Below, in pieces: positions 1 through 8,069 of a stretch of DNA of 15,432 bases. Numbering within the stretch: the first letter of the stretch is position 1; each line of letters starts with the position of its first letter. The translations under genes and the position numbers were made by a program. The stretch covers positions 1-15,432 of the forward strand of contig JAIFLB010000173.1 in NCBI GenBank assembly GCA_020049245.1. Direction: 5' to 3'. The notes under the pieces were generated by a model that saw only the letters and a list, made by a program, of their open reading frames with translations, did no database searches and was not told where the DNA came from. This stretch comes from Betaproteobacteria bacterium. Its GTDB lineage: Bacteria > Pseudomonadota > Gammaproteobacteria > Burkholderiales > Thiobacillaceae.

Positions 1-237
1 CCGATGCGCGCCGCCAACACCCGCGCCGAAAACTACCACCCACGTCCGGTGCCACGTCGTGAAGCCAATCTGCCCTACAAGGTCGGCGCCCGCGTCGTAC
101 ATCCGAAGTATGGCGAAGGCGTCGTCGCCGCCTATCAGGGGCAGGGCGCCGAATCCGAGATCAAGGTGATCTTCCCGAAAATCGGTGACAAGTGGTTCAT
201 CCTGGAATATGCCCGCCTGACGACGGTCGGGGCGTAG
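1..237 (+). CDS. uvrD: UvrD-family DNA helicase II, C-terminal end (5' partial)
   Basis: Only the last 78 codons are in the window; the frame is open from base 1 and stops at TAG 235-237. The visible part has a basic, proline-rich linker (about residues 1-27) followed by a small beta-rich module with GARVVHPKYGEGVV, the run GQGAESEIKVIF and the end WFILEYARL. This matches the Tudor-like C-terminal domain of UvrD/PcrA SF1 helicases, which unwind DNA in nucleotide excision and mismatch repair and contact RNA polymerase. The helicase motor domains lie outside the window, so the assignment rests on this tail. The internal ATG at base 4 is unlikely to be a real start, because the linker and Tudor module normally follow domain 2B. 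A short hairpin follows the stop at 263-284. Other CarD/Tudor-like small proteins are possible but fit less well. Confidence 0.72.
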   Translation, partial: PMRAANTRAENYHPRPVPRREANLPYKVGARVVHPKYGEGVVAAYQGQGAESEIKVIFPKIGDKWFILEYARLTTVGA

Positions 238-262
238 CCCCGCGCGCCGGTTTGGCCGACAG

Positions 263-284
263 GGTCAGCCGGTTTATGCTGACC
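263..284. terminator. 7-bp inverted repeat after uvrD, possible weak terminator
   Basis: GGTCAGC (263-269) pairs perfectly with GCTGACC (278-284) around an 8-base loop. It sits between the uvrD stop and the ribosome binding site of the next gene. No T-tract follows, so it does not look like a classical intrinsic terminator. It could be a weak terminator, an mRNA-stabilising hairpin or an operator. Confidence 0.3.
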
Positions 285-307
285 ACACCCCGCCCGGAGG
301 CAACTCT

Positions 308-973
308 ATGTTTTCCTTGCATGGTCTTTCAGGCCAGGATTTTCGTGGCACGCTGGAACAACTGACTCAACTGCCTGGCGTGACCGCGTCGCGACATGCA
401 CGCGGCATCGCGCTTGAAGGCGAGGCGGCGTTGCCGCCGTTCGTGTCGGGGGTTGAACGCCATCCCGCCGGCGGACATGGCGGTTATGCCGCGTCGGGGT
501 TTGACAGCGCGATCGAGAATTACCGCGCCATGCTCAATCTGGATCAGGAACGTGACCCGCTTTACCACGCCTACCAGATCATGACCCGTGAGGTGTTCAC
601 CCTGACACCGGAAATCGCCGCCGCCACCGCCTGGCGCGGATTGCTCGGCCAGGGTGTGCGGCAGTCGCCGGTGCTGGATGAAATCGGCGGTGTCATCGGC
701 CTGGTCACCGAGCGCGCCTTGTTGACCACCTTCAATCTGGAACGCAGACAGGCCCGCACGCCGCTGACCCACCATGTCCGCGACGTGATGATCACGCCGG
801 TGATCTGCGCCGACCCGATCACCGACATCCGCCGCATCGCCCGCGCGATGATCGAACTCGACCTGCCCTGCGTGCCGGTCGCCAACGAAAACCGCGCCTT
901 GCTTGGCCTGGTCAGCCGGGGCGACATCCTGCGCGCGGTGATCGCCGACCCGCCATTGAGTTTGTGGGTTTGA
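308..973 (+). CDS. Two-CBS-domain protein
   Basis: This 221-residue soluble protein carries a pair of CBS domains, a Bateman module that usually senses adenine nucleotides or other small ligands. CBS1 spans about residues 88-142 (IMTREVFTLTPE, then GVIGLVTERALL). CBS2 spans about 155-213 (VRDVMITPVICADP, then LLGLVSRGDILRAVI). The N-terminal 80 residues begin MFSLHGLSGQDFRGTLEQL, a conserved opening in a betaproteobacterial family of stand-alone CBS proteins. No catalytic, membrane or DNA-binding part is visible, so the partner and ligand are unknown. The ATG at 308 is well supported: GGAGG at 296-300 lies 7 bases upstream. The gene follows uvrD by 70 bases and precedes the FIST gene by 65 bases. 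Because that second gap holds its own promoter-like site, this gene is probably not the sole lead-in to the FIST/kinase operon. Confidence 0.85.
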   Translation: MFSLHGLSGQDFRGTLEQLTQLPGVTASRHARGIALEGEAALPPFVSGVERHPAGGHGGYAASGFDSAIENYRAMLNLDQERDPLYHAYQIMTREVFTLTPEIAAATAWRGLLGQGVRQSPVLDEIGGVIGLVTERALLTTFNLERRQARTPLTHHVRDVMITPVICADPITDIRRIARAMIELDLPCVPVANENRALLGLVSRGDILRAVIADPPLSLWV

Positions 974-987
974 AAGGCACCACGATC

Positions 988-1014
988 TAAAGTTGTTGGG
1001 TTAACTGCCGTTAC
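988..1014 (+). promoter_or_regulatory. Sigma-28 (FliA)-like promoter upstream of the FIST/kinase pair
   Basis: TAAAGTTG (988-995), exactly 11 bases, then GCCGTTAC (1007-1014). The flagellar sigma-28 consensus is TAAAGTTT-N11-GCCGATAA, so the match is 7/8 at -35 and 6/8 at -10 with exact spacing. Transcription would start near 1021, leaving a short leader that still includes the ribosome binding site AAAGGAG at 1027-1033 before the ATG at 1039. The site lies in the only gap before the FIST gene. Found by eye; no scoring matrix was run. Confidence 0.55.
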
Positions 1015-1038
1015 TCCTGCAAGTTCAAAGGAGACCAC

Positions 1039-2178
1039 ATGCAAATCAAGCAAGCAGTGACCAGCGCACTCAATCTGGCAGATTTGCTGCCACTGGCCGA
1101 GATCAATCCCAATCTGGTGCTGGTCTTCGCCGCGCCGAATTTTTTCAAACAGCCTGATTTTGCCGCCCAGTTGGCGGCGGCGTTTCCCGATGCCCGGCGA
1201 ATTGCGGCCTCCACCGCCGGCGAAATTTCCAACCAGGGCGTCAGTGAAGACAGCGCGGTGATTACCGCGATTCGGTTTGAACGCACGCCGTTCAAGCTTG
1301 CCGCCACCGATATCGCCGGCATGGAAGATTCGCTCGGCGCCGGTCAACGTCTGGCCGAGCAGTTGAAGGCACCGGATTTGAAGGCGGTGATGTTGCTTTC
1401 GCAGGGTGTTGCGGTGAATGGAAGCGAGTTGATTGCCGGCGTGGTCGGCGTGCTCGGCAAGCAGATTCCGCTCACCGGCGGTCTCGCCGGCGACAACGGG
1501 GCGTTCAGTCAGACCTGGACGCTGCTCGACAACACGGTGTCGGACAAGATGATGCTGGCCATCGGCCTGTATGGCGATGACCTCACTTTTGCGCATGGTT
1601 CGTTCGGCGGCTGGCAGAGTTTCGGCCCGGCCCGGCAGGCAACCAAAGCGATCGGCAACGTGTTGTATGAACTCGATGGCGAGCCGGCACTGGAGATTTA
1701 TCGGCGTTATCTGGGCGAATACGCCTCCGGTTTGCCGGCTTCCGGCCTGTTGTTCCCGTTTGCGATTCTTGCCGACGATCGGCAGGAAACAGGTTTGATC
1801 CGGACTTTGCTGGCTATCGATGAAACGGTCGGTAGCCTGACTTTGGCGGGCGATATCCCAGCCGGTGGCTATCTCAAGCTGATGCATGCTTCGACCGAGG
1901 CGCTGATCGATGGCGCAGAAGCCGCCGCCGAAGCTGCCTTCAAAATGACGAACGCGAGTGGCCAAGGCCTGGCGCTGCTGGTTTCGTGCATTGGTCGCAA
2001 GCTGGTAATGGGCGATCGGGTCGATGAAGAGGTCGAAGCGGTGGCCGCGGTGTTCGGCCAGGAATGCACACTGACCGGCTTTTATTCCAACGGTGAAATC
2101 AGTCCGTTCATCGAAACCACGGAATGCAAGCTGCACAACCAGACCATGACCATCACCTATTTGAGTGAAAAAGGTTGA
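1039..2178 (+). CDS. FIST-domain sensory protein, NosP-like (candidate haem/NO sensor)
   Basis: This 379-residue cytoplasmic protein has no signal peptide or membrane segment. The FIST N domain (about 25-215) contains the AASTAGEIS motif (57-64), GGLAGD (147-152) and a HGSFGGW-x-x-FGP stretch (186-197). The FIST C domain (about 220-375) contains ELDGEPALEIYRRYLGEY, TGFYSNGEISP (346-356) and a C-terminal CKLHNQTMTITYL. FIST proteins are ligand-sensing input modules. The subgroup called NosP binds haem and nitric oxide and controls a co-transcribed histidine kinase (NahK), affecting biofilm and c-di-GMP output. Here the next gene is such a kinase, which supports the NosP reading; His186 is a plausible haem ligand but this is inference. 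The start is firm: AAAGGAG at 1027-1033 before ATG 1039. A sigma-28-like promoter lies directly upstream. A FIST protein sensing another ligand, for example an amino acid, remains possible. Confidence 0.82.
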   Translation: MQIKQAVTSALNLADLLPLAEINPNLVLVFAAPNFFKQPDFAAQLAAAFPDARRIAASTAGEISNQGVSEDSAVITAIRFERTPFKLAATDIAGMEDSLGAGQRLAEQLKAPDLKAVMLLSQGVAVNGSELIAGVVGVLGKQIPLTGGLAGDNGAFSQTWTLLDNTVSDKMMLAIGLYGDDLTFAHGSFGGWQSFGPARQATKAIGNVLYELDGEPALEIYRRYLGEYASGLPASGLLFPFAILADDRQETGLIRTLLAIDETVGSLTLAGDIPAGGYLKLMHASTEALIDGAEAAAEAAFKMTNASGQGLALLVSCIGRKLVMGDRVDEEVEAVAAVFGQECTLTGFYSNGEISPFIETTECKLHNQTMTITYLSEKG

Positions 2179-4180
2179 ACCTAGGTTGAACGCAAACATG
2201 CACCGCATGCTGGAGCGCCAGATCAAGCGCGCCTTTGGCCTGGATGCCGAGGCATGGGCCGGATTTTCGCAACAGCTGGCTGCCTTGGCCGAGGTGGGGA
2301 GCGAAACCAGGCGACCTGAACTCGACCCGGCGTGGATCAACGTCCTGGCTGGCCTGCCGACGCTGCTGGGCCGCGTGGCGGAAACCTATACCCAGCAGGA
2401 GCGCGATCTGGCGTTGATTCGGCGCAGCCTGGAACTGTCTTCGGATGAGCTTTCCAGCGCCAACCAGAAATTCCGCGATGAAGCGCATGCCAGCGCGCAG
2501 GCGCTGGTAGCGTTGCAGCGCGCCTTCGATGCGATGCGCAAGGAGAGTGGCCAGGGGGGTGAAAGTCAGTTTGCAGATCTGGTCATTCTGGCCGAGCAGG
2601 TCGCCAGCCTGACGCGCGATCGGGAACGCATACGCAATGCGTTGGCGAAGAGCGAGGAACGCTTCGATCTGGCCATGCGTGGCGCCAACGATGGACTATG
2701 GGACTGGGATATGGCCAGCAACACGGTGTATTTTTCGCCACGCTGGAAGGCCATGCTGGGCCACGAAGAAGATGAAATCGGGCCGTCGTTGAACGAATGG
2801 TCGAGCCGAATGCATCCTGAAGACCAGCCCGCCACCCTGGATGCACTCCACGCGCATCTGAACGGCGAGACGAAGCATTACGAGGCCACTTTCCGCTTTC
2901 GCCACAAGGACGGCCATTTTCTCTGGATGCTGGCGCGCGGAATGGCGGTGCGCGATGCCGAAGGCAAGGCGATTCGCATAGTCGGCACGCATACCGATGT
3001 CAGCGCTCAGAAGCAGGCCGAGGAAGCGTTGATTCATGCCAAGGAAGCTGCCGAGGCGGGGAGCCGCGCCAAGAGTGAATTCCTCGCCAACATGAGTCAC
3101 GAGATTCGGACGCCGATGAACGGCGTGCTCGGCATGCTCAACCTGACGCTGGAAACCGAACTGTCGGATGAGCAGCGCGACTATCTCGGCATGGCGCAAT
3201 CCTCCGCCAATGCCCTGCTGCATATCATCAATGACATTCTGGATTTCTCGAAAATCGAGGCCGGGCGGCTGGATGTCAACCCGGAACCGGTGGATGTCCG
3301 GGTGATGGCGGAAGAATTGATCCGCCTGTTCAAGCATCGCTGCGAAGAAAAGGGGCTGGCTTTCGTGCAGCAGGTGGATGTCGCGCTGCCCGCGATGCTG
3401 CTACTGGACCCGGTGCGCGTCAGGCAGGTGCTGATCAATCTGCTCGGCAATGCGATCAAGTTCACCCATATCGGCGGCGTCACCCTCGAAATCAAGCGGG
3501 TTGGGCAGGGCGTACGTTTTGCTGTCCGGGACACCGGTATCGGCATCGCAAAGGACAATCAAGCCACCGTTTTCCAGGCGTTCACCCAGGCCGATGGTTC
3601 AATCACACGGCGTTTTGGAGGTACCGGTCTGGGGTTGTCGATTTCATATCGACTGGTAGGGCTGATGGGCGGCTTGATCGGGCTGCAAAGCGAACTCGGC
3701 CATGGCAGCGAGTTTTACTTCATGTTGCCGATTGAAGAGCCGCGCCAGGGTCAGGTAGCGCAAGTCGCCGCGACTGAAAAAGCCTTGCCGCCGGCGCGCC
3801 AGCTCAACATCCTGCTGGCGGAGGACAACCCGATCAATCAGAAGCTCGCGGTCACCCTGCTGGCGCGCGAGGGGCATCGCGTCAGTGTTGTCGATGATGG
3901 CGAAGCCGCAGTGATCGCGGTGGCGCAGGGACACTTCGACCTGGTGCTGATGGATATGCAGATGCCGCGAATCTCCGGCCTGGAGGCGACGCGCCAGATT
4001 CGCGCTGATGAAGCTGCCCGGCAAGAGCCCCGGATTCCGATCATGGCGTTGACCGCGAATGCCTACGACGAAGACCGCGACGCCTGTCTCGCCGCTGGCA
4101 TGGATGCCTTCATCAGCAAACCGATCCGGCGCGAGACGTTGATTGCTGCCATCGCGGCGATCGTGCCGGCGCCGGATTGA
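2165..4180 (+). CDS. PAS-containing hybrid histidine kinase partnered with the FIST protein
   Basis: This 671-residue (from GTG 2165) soluble sensor kinase has no membrane segment. In order: a helical, probably coiled-coil N-terminal region (about 15-165); a PAS domain with PAC tail (about 165-285; ANDGLWDWD, MHPED, GTHTDVSAQKQAEE); HisKA with H-box EFLANMSHEIRTPMNG, phosphorylated His312; HATPase_c with N-box LINLLGNAIKF, G1 DTGIGIA and G2 GGTGLGLSI; and a receiver (about 547-665; AEDN, LVLMDMQMP with Asp597, KPIR Lys652). All catalytic residues are intact. There is no Hpt domain, so phosphate should pass to a separate Hpt protein, as in NahK-type relays. The GTG start overlaps the FIST stop by 14 bases; ATG 2198 (660 residues) is an alternative. 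Neither has a strong ribosome binding site, which points to translational coupling with the FIST gene. It converges with trkH across 13 bases. Confidence 0.9.
   Translation: MKKVEPRLNANMHRMLERQIKRAFGLDAEAWAGFSQQLAALAEVGSETRRPELDPAWINVLAGLPTLLGRVAETYTQQERDLALIRRSLELSSDELSSANQKFRDEAHASAQALVALQRAFDAMRKESGQGGESQFADLVILAEQVASLTRDRERIRNALAKSEERFDLAMRGANDGLWDWDMASNTVYFSPRWKAMLGHEEDEIGPSLNEWSSRMHPEDQPATLDALHAHLNGETKHYEATFRFRHKDGHFLWMLARGMAVRDAEGKAIRIVGTHTDVSAQKQAEEALIHAKEAAEAGSRAKSEFLANMSHEIRTPMNGVLGMLNLTLETELSDEQRDYLGMAQSSANALLHIINDILDFSKIEAGRLDVNPEPVDVRVMAEELIRLFKHRCEEKGLAFVQQVDVALPAMLLLDPVRVRQVLINLLGNAIKFTHIGGVTLEIKRVGQGVRFAVRDTGIGIAKDNQATVFQAFTQADGSITRRFGGTGLGLSISYRLVGLMGGLIGLQSELGHGSEFYFMLPIEEPRQGQVAQVAATEKALPPARQLNILLAEDNPINQKLAVTLLAREGHRVSVVDDGEAAVIAVAQGHFDLVLMDMQMPRISGLEATRQIRADEAARQEPRIPIMALTANAYDEDRDACLAAGMDAFISKPIRRETLIAAIAAIVPAPD
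2172..2191 (+). repeat. 9-bp direct repeat at the FIST/kinase junction
   Basis: AGGTTGAAC occurs at 2172-2180 and again at 2183-2191, an 11-base period. The first copy contains the FIST stop codon (TGA 2176-2178). Both copies lie inside the kinase reading frame if GTG 2165 is used, and in its leader if ATG 2198 is used. It looks like a small local duplication. Confidence 0.5.
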
Positions 4181-4193
4181 GTTGTTTCCAGAA

Positions 4194-5660
4194 CTACTTG
4201 CGCCAGAACGCCGGCGTGATCAGTACCAGCAGGGTAAACAACTCAAGCCGGCCGACCAGCATGGCGAAGGTGCAGACCCAGGTCTGGAAGTCGGTCAGCG
4301 GCTGGTAATTGCCAGCCGGACCCACGACGTTGAGGCCCGGACCGGCGTTGTTGATGCAGGCGATGGTGGCGGAAATCGACGACACCAGATCGAGCCCGCT
4401 GGCCATCAGCAGCAGGGTCAGGAACAGCACCATCGTGCAGTAGACCAGCACGAAGGTCTGAATGGCGAAGACGATGCGGTTATCCAGCACCTGCTGGCCG
4501 AGACGCACCGGAATGATCGCGTTGGGGTGAATCTGGCGGGTCATTTCGCGAATGGCCTGGTTGAAGGTCACCAGGGTGCGCATCATCTTGATGCCGCCGC
4601 CGGTGGAGCCGGAACTGACCGAGACGCAGGACAGGTAGAGCATCCAGAAGGTGGCGAACGGCGGCCATGGGTTGAAGTCGGTGCTGACGAAACCGCAGTC
4701 GGTGGCCATCGAAACCAGGTTGAAGCTGACGTGGCGCAATGCCACCCAGAAATCCGCGTATGTTCCCCTCATCCAGATATACCAGGCGATGCCGATGCAA
4801 CTGGTCAGCACCAACAACAGAAAGGCTTTGGCTTCGGTGTCGTTGAGATAGACGCGCAGGCTTTTGCCGCGCCAGGCGAGGAAGTGGGTGGCGAAGTTCA
4901 TGCCGGCGATCAGCATGAAAATGATCAGCACATATTCGATCAGCGGCGAGTTGAAGTAGCCGACGCTGGCGTCATGCGTGGAAAACCCGCCCAGGCCCAT
5001 CGCCGCAAAGGCATGACAAGTGGCGTCGAACCAGTCCATGCCGGCCAGCTTGAGCGCGCCGATGCAGGCCAGGGTGATGGCGGAATAGACCAGCCAGAGG
5101 TTTTTCGCGGTCTCGGTGATGCGCGGCGTCAGCTTGTCGTCCTTCATCGGGCCGGGGGTTTCCGCCTTGAACAACTGCATGCCGCCAACGCCCAACAACG
5201 GGAAGATCGCCACTGCCAGCACAATGATGCCCATGCCGCCCATCCAGTTCAGTTGGTGCCGCCACAGGTTGATCGACTTGGGCAAATGATCGAGTCCGCT
5301 CAATACCGTGGCGCCGGTGGTGGTGATGCCCGACATGGTTTCGAAATACGCGTCGGTGAAAGACAGGTTGGGCAGATGCAGCATCAGCGGCAACACGGCA
5401 AACGCCGGCAGCACCGTCCAGATCAGACTGGCGAGCAGATAGCCGTCGCGCGCGGCCAGTTCGCGTTTCATGTGGCGGGTAGATATCCACATGACAAAGC
5501 CGGCGCAGAAAGTGATCGCGATGGCTTTGTCGTATATCAGTAGCGCGCCGTCATCGGTCAGCCAGGACAAGACCAGCGGCAACAGCATGGTGGACGAGAA
5601 CAGCATGGTCACCATGCCCAGCACAGTGACGACGGGGGCAAGTTTGCTGATGGCGGCCAT
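4194..5660 (-). CDS. trkH: Trk potassium uptake channel subunit TrkH
   Basis: This 488-residue inner-membrane protein is the K+-conducting subunit of the Trk system and is gated by the cytoplasmic TrkA ring. It has about ten hydrophobic segments arranged as four M1-P-M2 repeats. The four selectivity-filter/pore sequences are visible: ITTTGATV (112-119), GLGGFST (222-228), ATDCGFVSTD (319-328) and NNAGPGLNVVGP (437-448). GSTGGGIKMMR (351-361) is the intramembrane-loop region typical of TrkH. Length matches the family (about 485). The ATG at 5660 comes one base after the trkA stop (TGA 5664-5662), so trkH is translated with trkA and is last in the minus-strand operon. No clear Shine-Dalgarno is seen, consistent with coupling. 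It ends convergently, 13 bases from the hybrid kinase, with no hairpin terminator between them. Confidence 0.97.
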   Translation of the reverse strand: MAAISKLAPVVTVLGMVTMLFSSTMLLPLVLSWLTDDGALLIYDKAIAITFCAGFVMWISTRHMKRELAARDGYLLASLIWTVLPAFAVLPLMLHLPNLSFTDAYFETMSGITTTGATVLSGLDHLPKSINLWRHQLNWMGGMGIIVLAVAIFPLLGVGGMQLFKAETPGPMKDDKLTPRITETAKNLWLVYSAITLACIGALKLAGMDWFDATCHAFAAMGLGGFSTHDASVGYFNSPLIEYVLIIFMLIAGMNFATHFLAWRGKSLRVYLNDTEAKAFLLLVLTSCIGIAWYIWMRGTYADFWVALRHVSFNLVSMATDCGFVSTDFNPWPPFATFWMLYLSCVSVSSGSTGGGIKMMRTLVTFNQAIREMTRQIHPNAIIPVRLGQQVLDNRIVFAIQTFVLVYCTMVLFLTLLLMASGLDLVSSISATIACINNAGPGLNVVGPAGNYQPLTDFQTWVCTFAMLVGRLELFTLLVLITPAFWRK

Positions 5661-5661
5661 A

Positions 5662-7065
5662 TCAGAAGAAGCTGAAACCGACCTGGAACAACTTTTCCAC
5701 TTTCGGAATCATGCGTTTGTTGGGCACGAAGATGATCAGGTGATCATCCGATTCGATGCGGGTGTCGTGGTGGGCGATGATGACCTTGTCTTTGCGCAGA
5801 ATGGCGCCGATCGACACGCCCTCCGGCAGTTCCACTTCCTCGATCTGCTTGCCGATCAGTTTCGACGATTTGGCATCGCCATGCACCACGGCCTCCAGCG
5901 CTTCCGCCGCGCCGCGCCGCAAGCTGTGCACCACCGCCATGTGGCCACGCCGGATATGGGTCAGCAACGGGCCGATGGTAGCTTGTGCCGGCGACAGCGC
6001 GATGTCGATTTCGCCGCCTTGCAGCAGGTCGACGTAAGCGGAACGGTTGATCAGCGCGATGACTTTCCTGGCGCCCATGCGTTTGGCCAGCAGGGAGGAC
6101 ATGATGTTGTCCTCGTCATCGTTGGTCAGCGCGCAGAACACATCGATTTCGCTGATGTTTTCTTGTTCCAGCAGACTTTCATCCGTACAGTCGCCGGCCA
6201 GAACCAGGGTGTGTTGCAACTCCTCGGCCAGGCGGGTAGCACTTTTCTTGTTATGGTCGATCAGCTTGACCTGATAGTCGTTTTGCAAACTCATCGCCAG
6301 GCGGCGGCCGATGTTGCCGCCGCCGGCGATCATGACGCGGCGCACGGATTGGTCGGTGTGGCGAATTTCTTTCATCACCGCACGGATGTGTTCGGTGGCG
6401 GCGAGAAAAAACACCTCGTCGCCTTCCTGCACAATGGTGTCGCCGTGCGGAACAATCGCCCGATCCTGCCGGTAAATGGCGGCCACACGTGCATCCAGGC
6501 GGTCGTCGATGTTTTTCATTTCGCGGAACATCATGTGCATGTGTTCGCGCAGATGCTTGAGTTGGTGACCGACCATGAAGCCGCCATGCGCCTTCACCGC
6601 CACCAGGCGGATGCGGCCATCGGCGAAATCCACCACCTGCAACGCTTCCGGGTAATCGATCAGTTTGCGCAGGTACTCGGTGATTTCCTGCTCTGGTGCA
6701 ATCACGTGATCGACGCCGAAGTTTTCCGGTCTGAACAGTTGCGGGTACTTCATGTAGTCGATGGCGCGGATGCGCGCGATCTTGGTCGGAATGTTGAACA
6801 GTGTGCCGCCCAGCTTGCAGGCGACCATGTTGGTTTCATCGTTCAGCGTCACCGCCACCAGCATGTCGGCATCGTCGGCGCCGGCCTGTTTCAGGATCGC
6901 CGGGTGCGAGGCCTGGCCGCAGATGGTGCGCAGATCGAAGCGATCCTGAAGGGCGGCGAGTTTGTCCGCGTCGAGATCGACCACGGTGAGGTCATTGCCT
7001 TCGCGGACCAGGTGCTCGGCCAGATTGGAGCCGACTTGTCCGGCGCCGAGGATGATGATTTTCAT
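5662..7065 (-). CDS. trkA: Trk system potassium uptake regulator TrkA
   Basis: This 467-residue cytoplasmic protein binds NAD(H)/ATP and gates TrkH. It has two tandem RCK units. The first Rossmann fold carries GAGQVG at 7-12 with acidic Asp30 at the end of beta-2. The first RCK_C is about 140-232. The second Rossmann fold carries GGGNIG at 248-253 with Asp270, and the second RCK_C (about 375-460) includes LPEGVSIGAILRKDKVIIAH. The two-repeat layout and length are those of proteobacterial TrkA rather than single-repeat KtrA. The ATG at 7065 is the natural start of the Rossmann fold; the preceding ribosome binding site is weak. It follows the TPR-like gene by 23 bases and precedes trkH by one base. 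Pairing with NtrYX is a conserved neighbourhood and does not by itself prove shared control. Confidence 0.97.
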   Translation of the reverse strand: MKIIILGAGQVGSNLAEHLVREGNDLTVVDLDADKLAALQDRFDLRTICGQASHPAILKQAGADDADMLVAVTLNDETNMVACKLGGTLFNIPTKIARIRAIDYMKYPQLFRPENFGVDHVIAPEQEITEYLRKLIDYPEALQVVDFADGRIRLVAVKAHGGFMVGHQLKHLREHMHMMFREMKNIDDRLDARVAAIYRQDRAIVPHGDTIVQEGDEVFFLAATEHIRAVMKEIRHTDQSVRRVMIAGGGNIGRRLAMSLQNDYQVKLIDHNKKSATRLAEELQHTLVLAGDCTDESLLEQENISEIDVFCALTNDDEDNIMSSLLAKRMGARKVIALINRSAYVDLLQGGEIDIALSPAQATIGPLLTHIRRGHMAVVHSLRRGAAEALEAVVHGDAKSSKLIGKQIEEVELPEGVSIGAILRKDKVIIAHHDTRIESDDHLIIFVPNKRMIPKVEKLFQVGFSFF

Positions 7066-7088
7066 GGTGAATTCTTATGCGGGCTGAC

Positions 7089-8024
7089 TCAGGTGCGCGA
7101 TTCTATGCCCGTGATGTCGTCAAGGAATAGGCGCGCGCCTTGCTGTTCGGCGGTTTCTTGCGCCAGATTGAGAAATCGGCTGGCTTCGCTGAGTTGGCCG
7201 GACGCATCCAGACTGCGTGCCTTCAGGTGCAGCAGATGCGCTGTCCACGCGTGCAAGCCGCAGCGGGCATTCAATTCCAGCGCGGCATCAAGTTGGGTGA
7301 CGGCATGCGCCGGCGATTGCCAATACAGGGCTTGCGCATACAGGCTGAAGCCGCGTGCTTCATGCGCCGGGCCAAGCCGCCGCAGCGCTGCCAATGCGGT
7401 TTGGGCGGCGGCTTCGTTGGAATATTCGGCGCTGTTCGCGGCAAGTCGTGAGCGCGCCCAATAGGCCAGCAATGTGTTCGCGTGGCGCAAGGCCGGATCG
7501 ACTGCCTGAGCCGACTCGGCTTGCGGTTGCTGGCTCCAGAAAAGGGTTGCTTCCGGCGCATCGAGAAAACAATGCAGCAGGCCTTGGGCATGATCGATGA
7601 AGCAACGATTCATTGGCGCGGCTTGGTCATGTGGCGACGTGTTCAAGCTCTGTTCGGCATGCGCGATAGCCCGGCCTTTCTCGCCCAGCAATGCCAGATT
7701 CCAGCTCATTTGCGCTGCAATCAGCAGGTTGAGATGGACATGATTGAATACGGCATCGGCTTCCTGGTTGATCGCATCAAGCTGAATCGAGGCCAGCAGC
7801 GCGGTCGATTTTTCCAGCCGCCCATGCCAGAACAGACTGTGCGCCAAAGCCCATTCGGCACGGATTGAAGCGGTGCGGCCAAACGGCCGCATGGCATCGG
7901 CCAGGCGGCAGGCCAGTCGATACGATCGTTGCGGTCCGTCAACCGCATCAGATGTCAGCCAAGCCTGAAACATCACATGCGCGGGTTGGTGGAATGCAAT
8001 ATGGCTTAAAGCAACATGATTCAA
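7089..8024 (-). CDS. Unrecognised TPR-like helical-repeat protein
   Basis: I do not recognise a named family. The product (311 residues from TTG 8024) is almost entirely amphipathic alpha-helix, with short spaced repeats such as EWALAHSLFWHGRLEKSTALL, MSWNLALLGEKGRAIAHAEQ and LLHLKARSLDASGQLSEASRFL. These resemble the degenerate TPRs of MalT/LuxR-type regulators and of the C-terminal tails of some adenylate-cyclase or AAA-type signalling proteins. No signal peptide, membrane segment or catalytic motif is seen, so a protein-interaction role is the most one can infer. The start is uncertain: the frame is closed upstream by the ntrX stop (TAA at 8072-8070), the first start codon is TTG 8024, and GTG 7976 and ATG 7973 follow; none has a strong ribosome binding site. 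It sits between ntrX (45-base gap) and trkA (23-base gap), where ntrYX-trkAH clusters usually have no gene. Confidence 0.7.
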   Translation of the reverse strand: MNHVALSHIAFHQPAHVMFQAWLTSDAVDGPQRSYRLACRLADAMRPFGRTASIRAEWALAHSLFWHGRLEKSTALLASIQLDAINQEADAVFNHVHLNLLIAAQMSWNLALLGEKGRAIAHAEQSLNTSPHDQAAPMNRCFIDHAQGLLHCFLDAPEATLFWSQQPQAESAQAVDPALRHANTLLAYWARSRLAANSAEYSNEAAAQTALAALRRLGPAHEARGFSLYAQALYWQSPAHAVTQLDAALELNARCGLHAWTAHLLHLKARSLDASGQLSEASRFLNLAQETAEQQGARLFLDDITGIESRT

Positions 8025-8069
8025 AGCGGGATGCCATCCGGAAAGCGCATCGGTTGGCTTCTTGGTTGC

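Noticed and set aside
571..2340. A 589-codon open frame on the minus strand opposite the CBS and FIST genes
   Set aside because: The plus-strand CBS and FIST proteins have clear family motifs and good ribosome binding sites. The antisense product shows no recognisable domain and is rich in Arg/Gln/His, as is usual for shadow frames in GC-rich DNA.
4143..7464. Two long plus-strand open frames (466 and 664 codons) opposite trkH, trkA and the TPR-like gene
   Set aside because: They are antisense to clearly conserved TrkH and TrkA. Their products are low-complexity and rich in His, Gln, Asp and Gly with no domain, as expected from reverse reading of biased codons.
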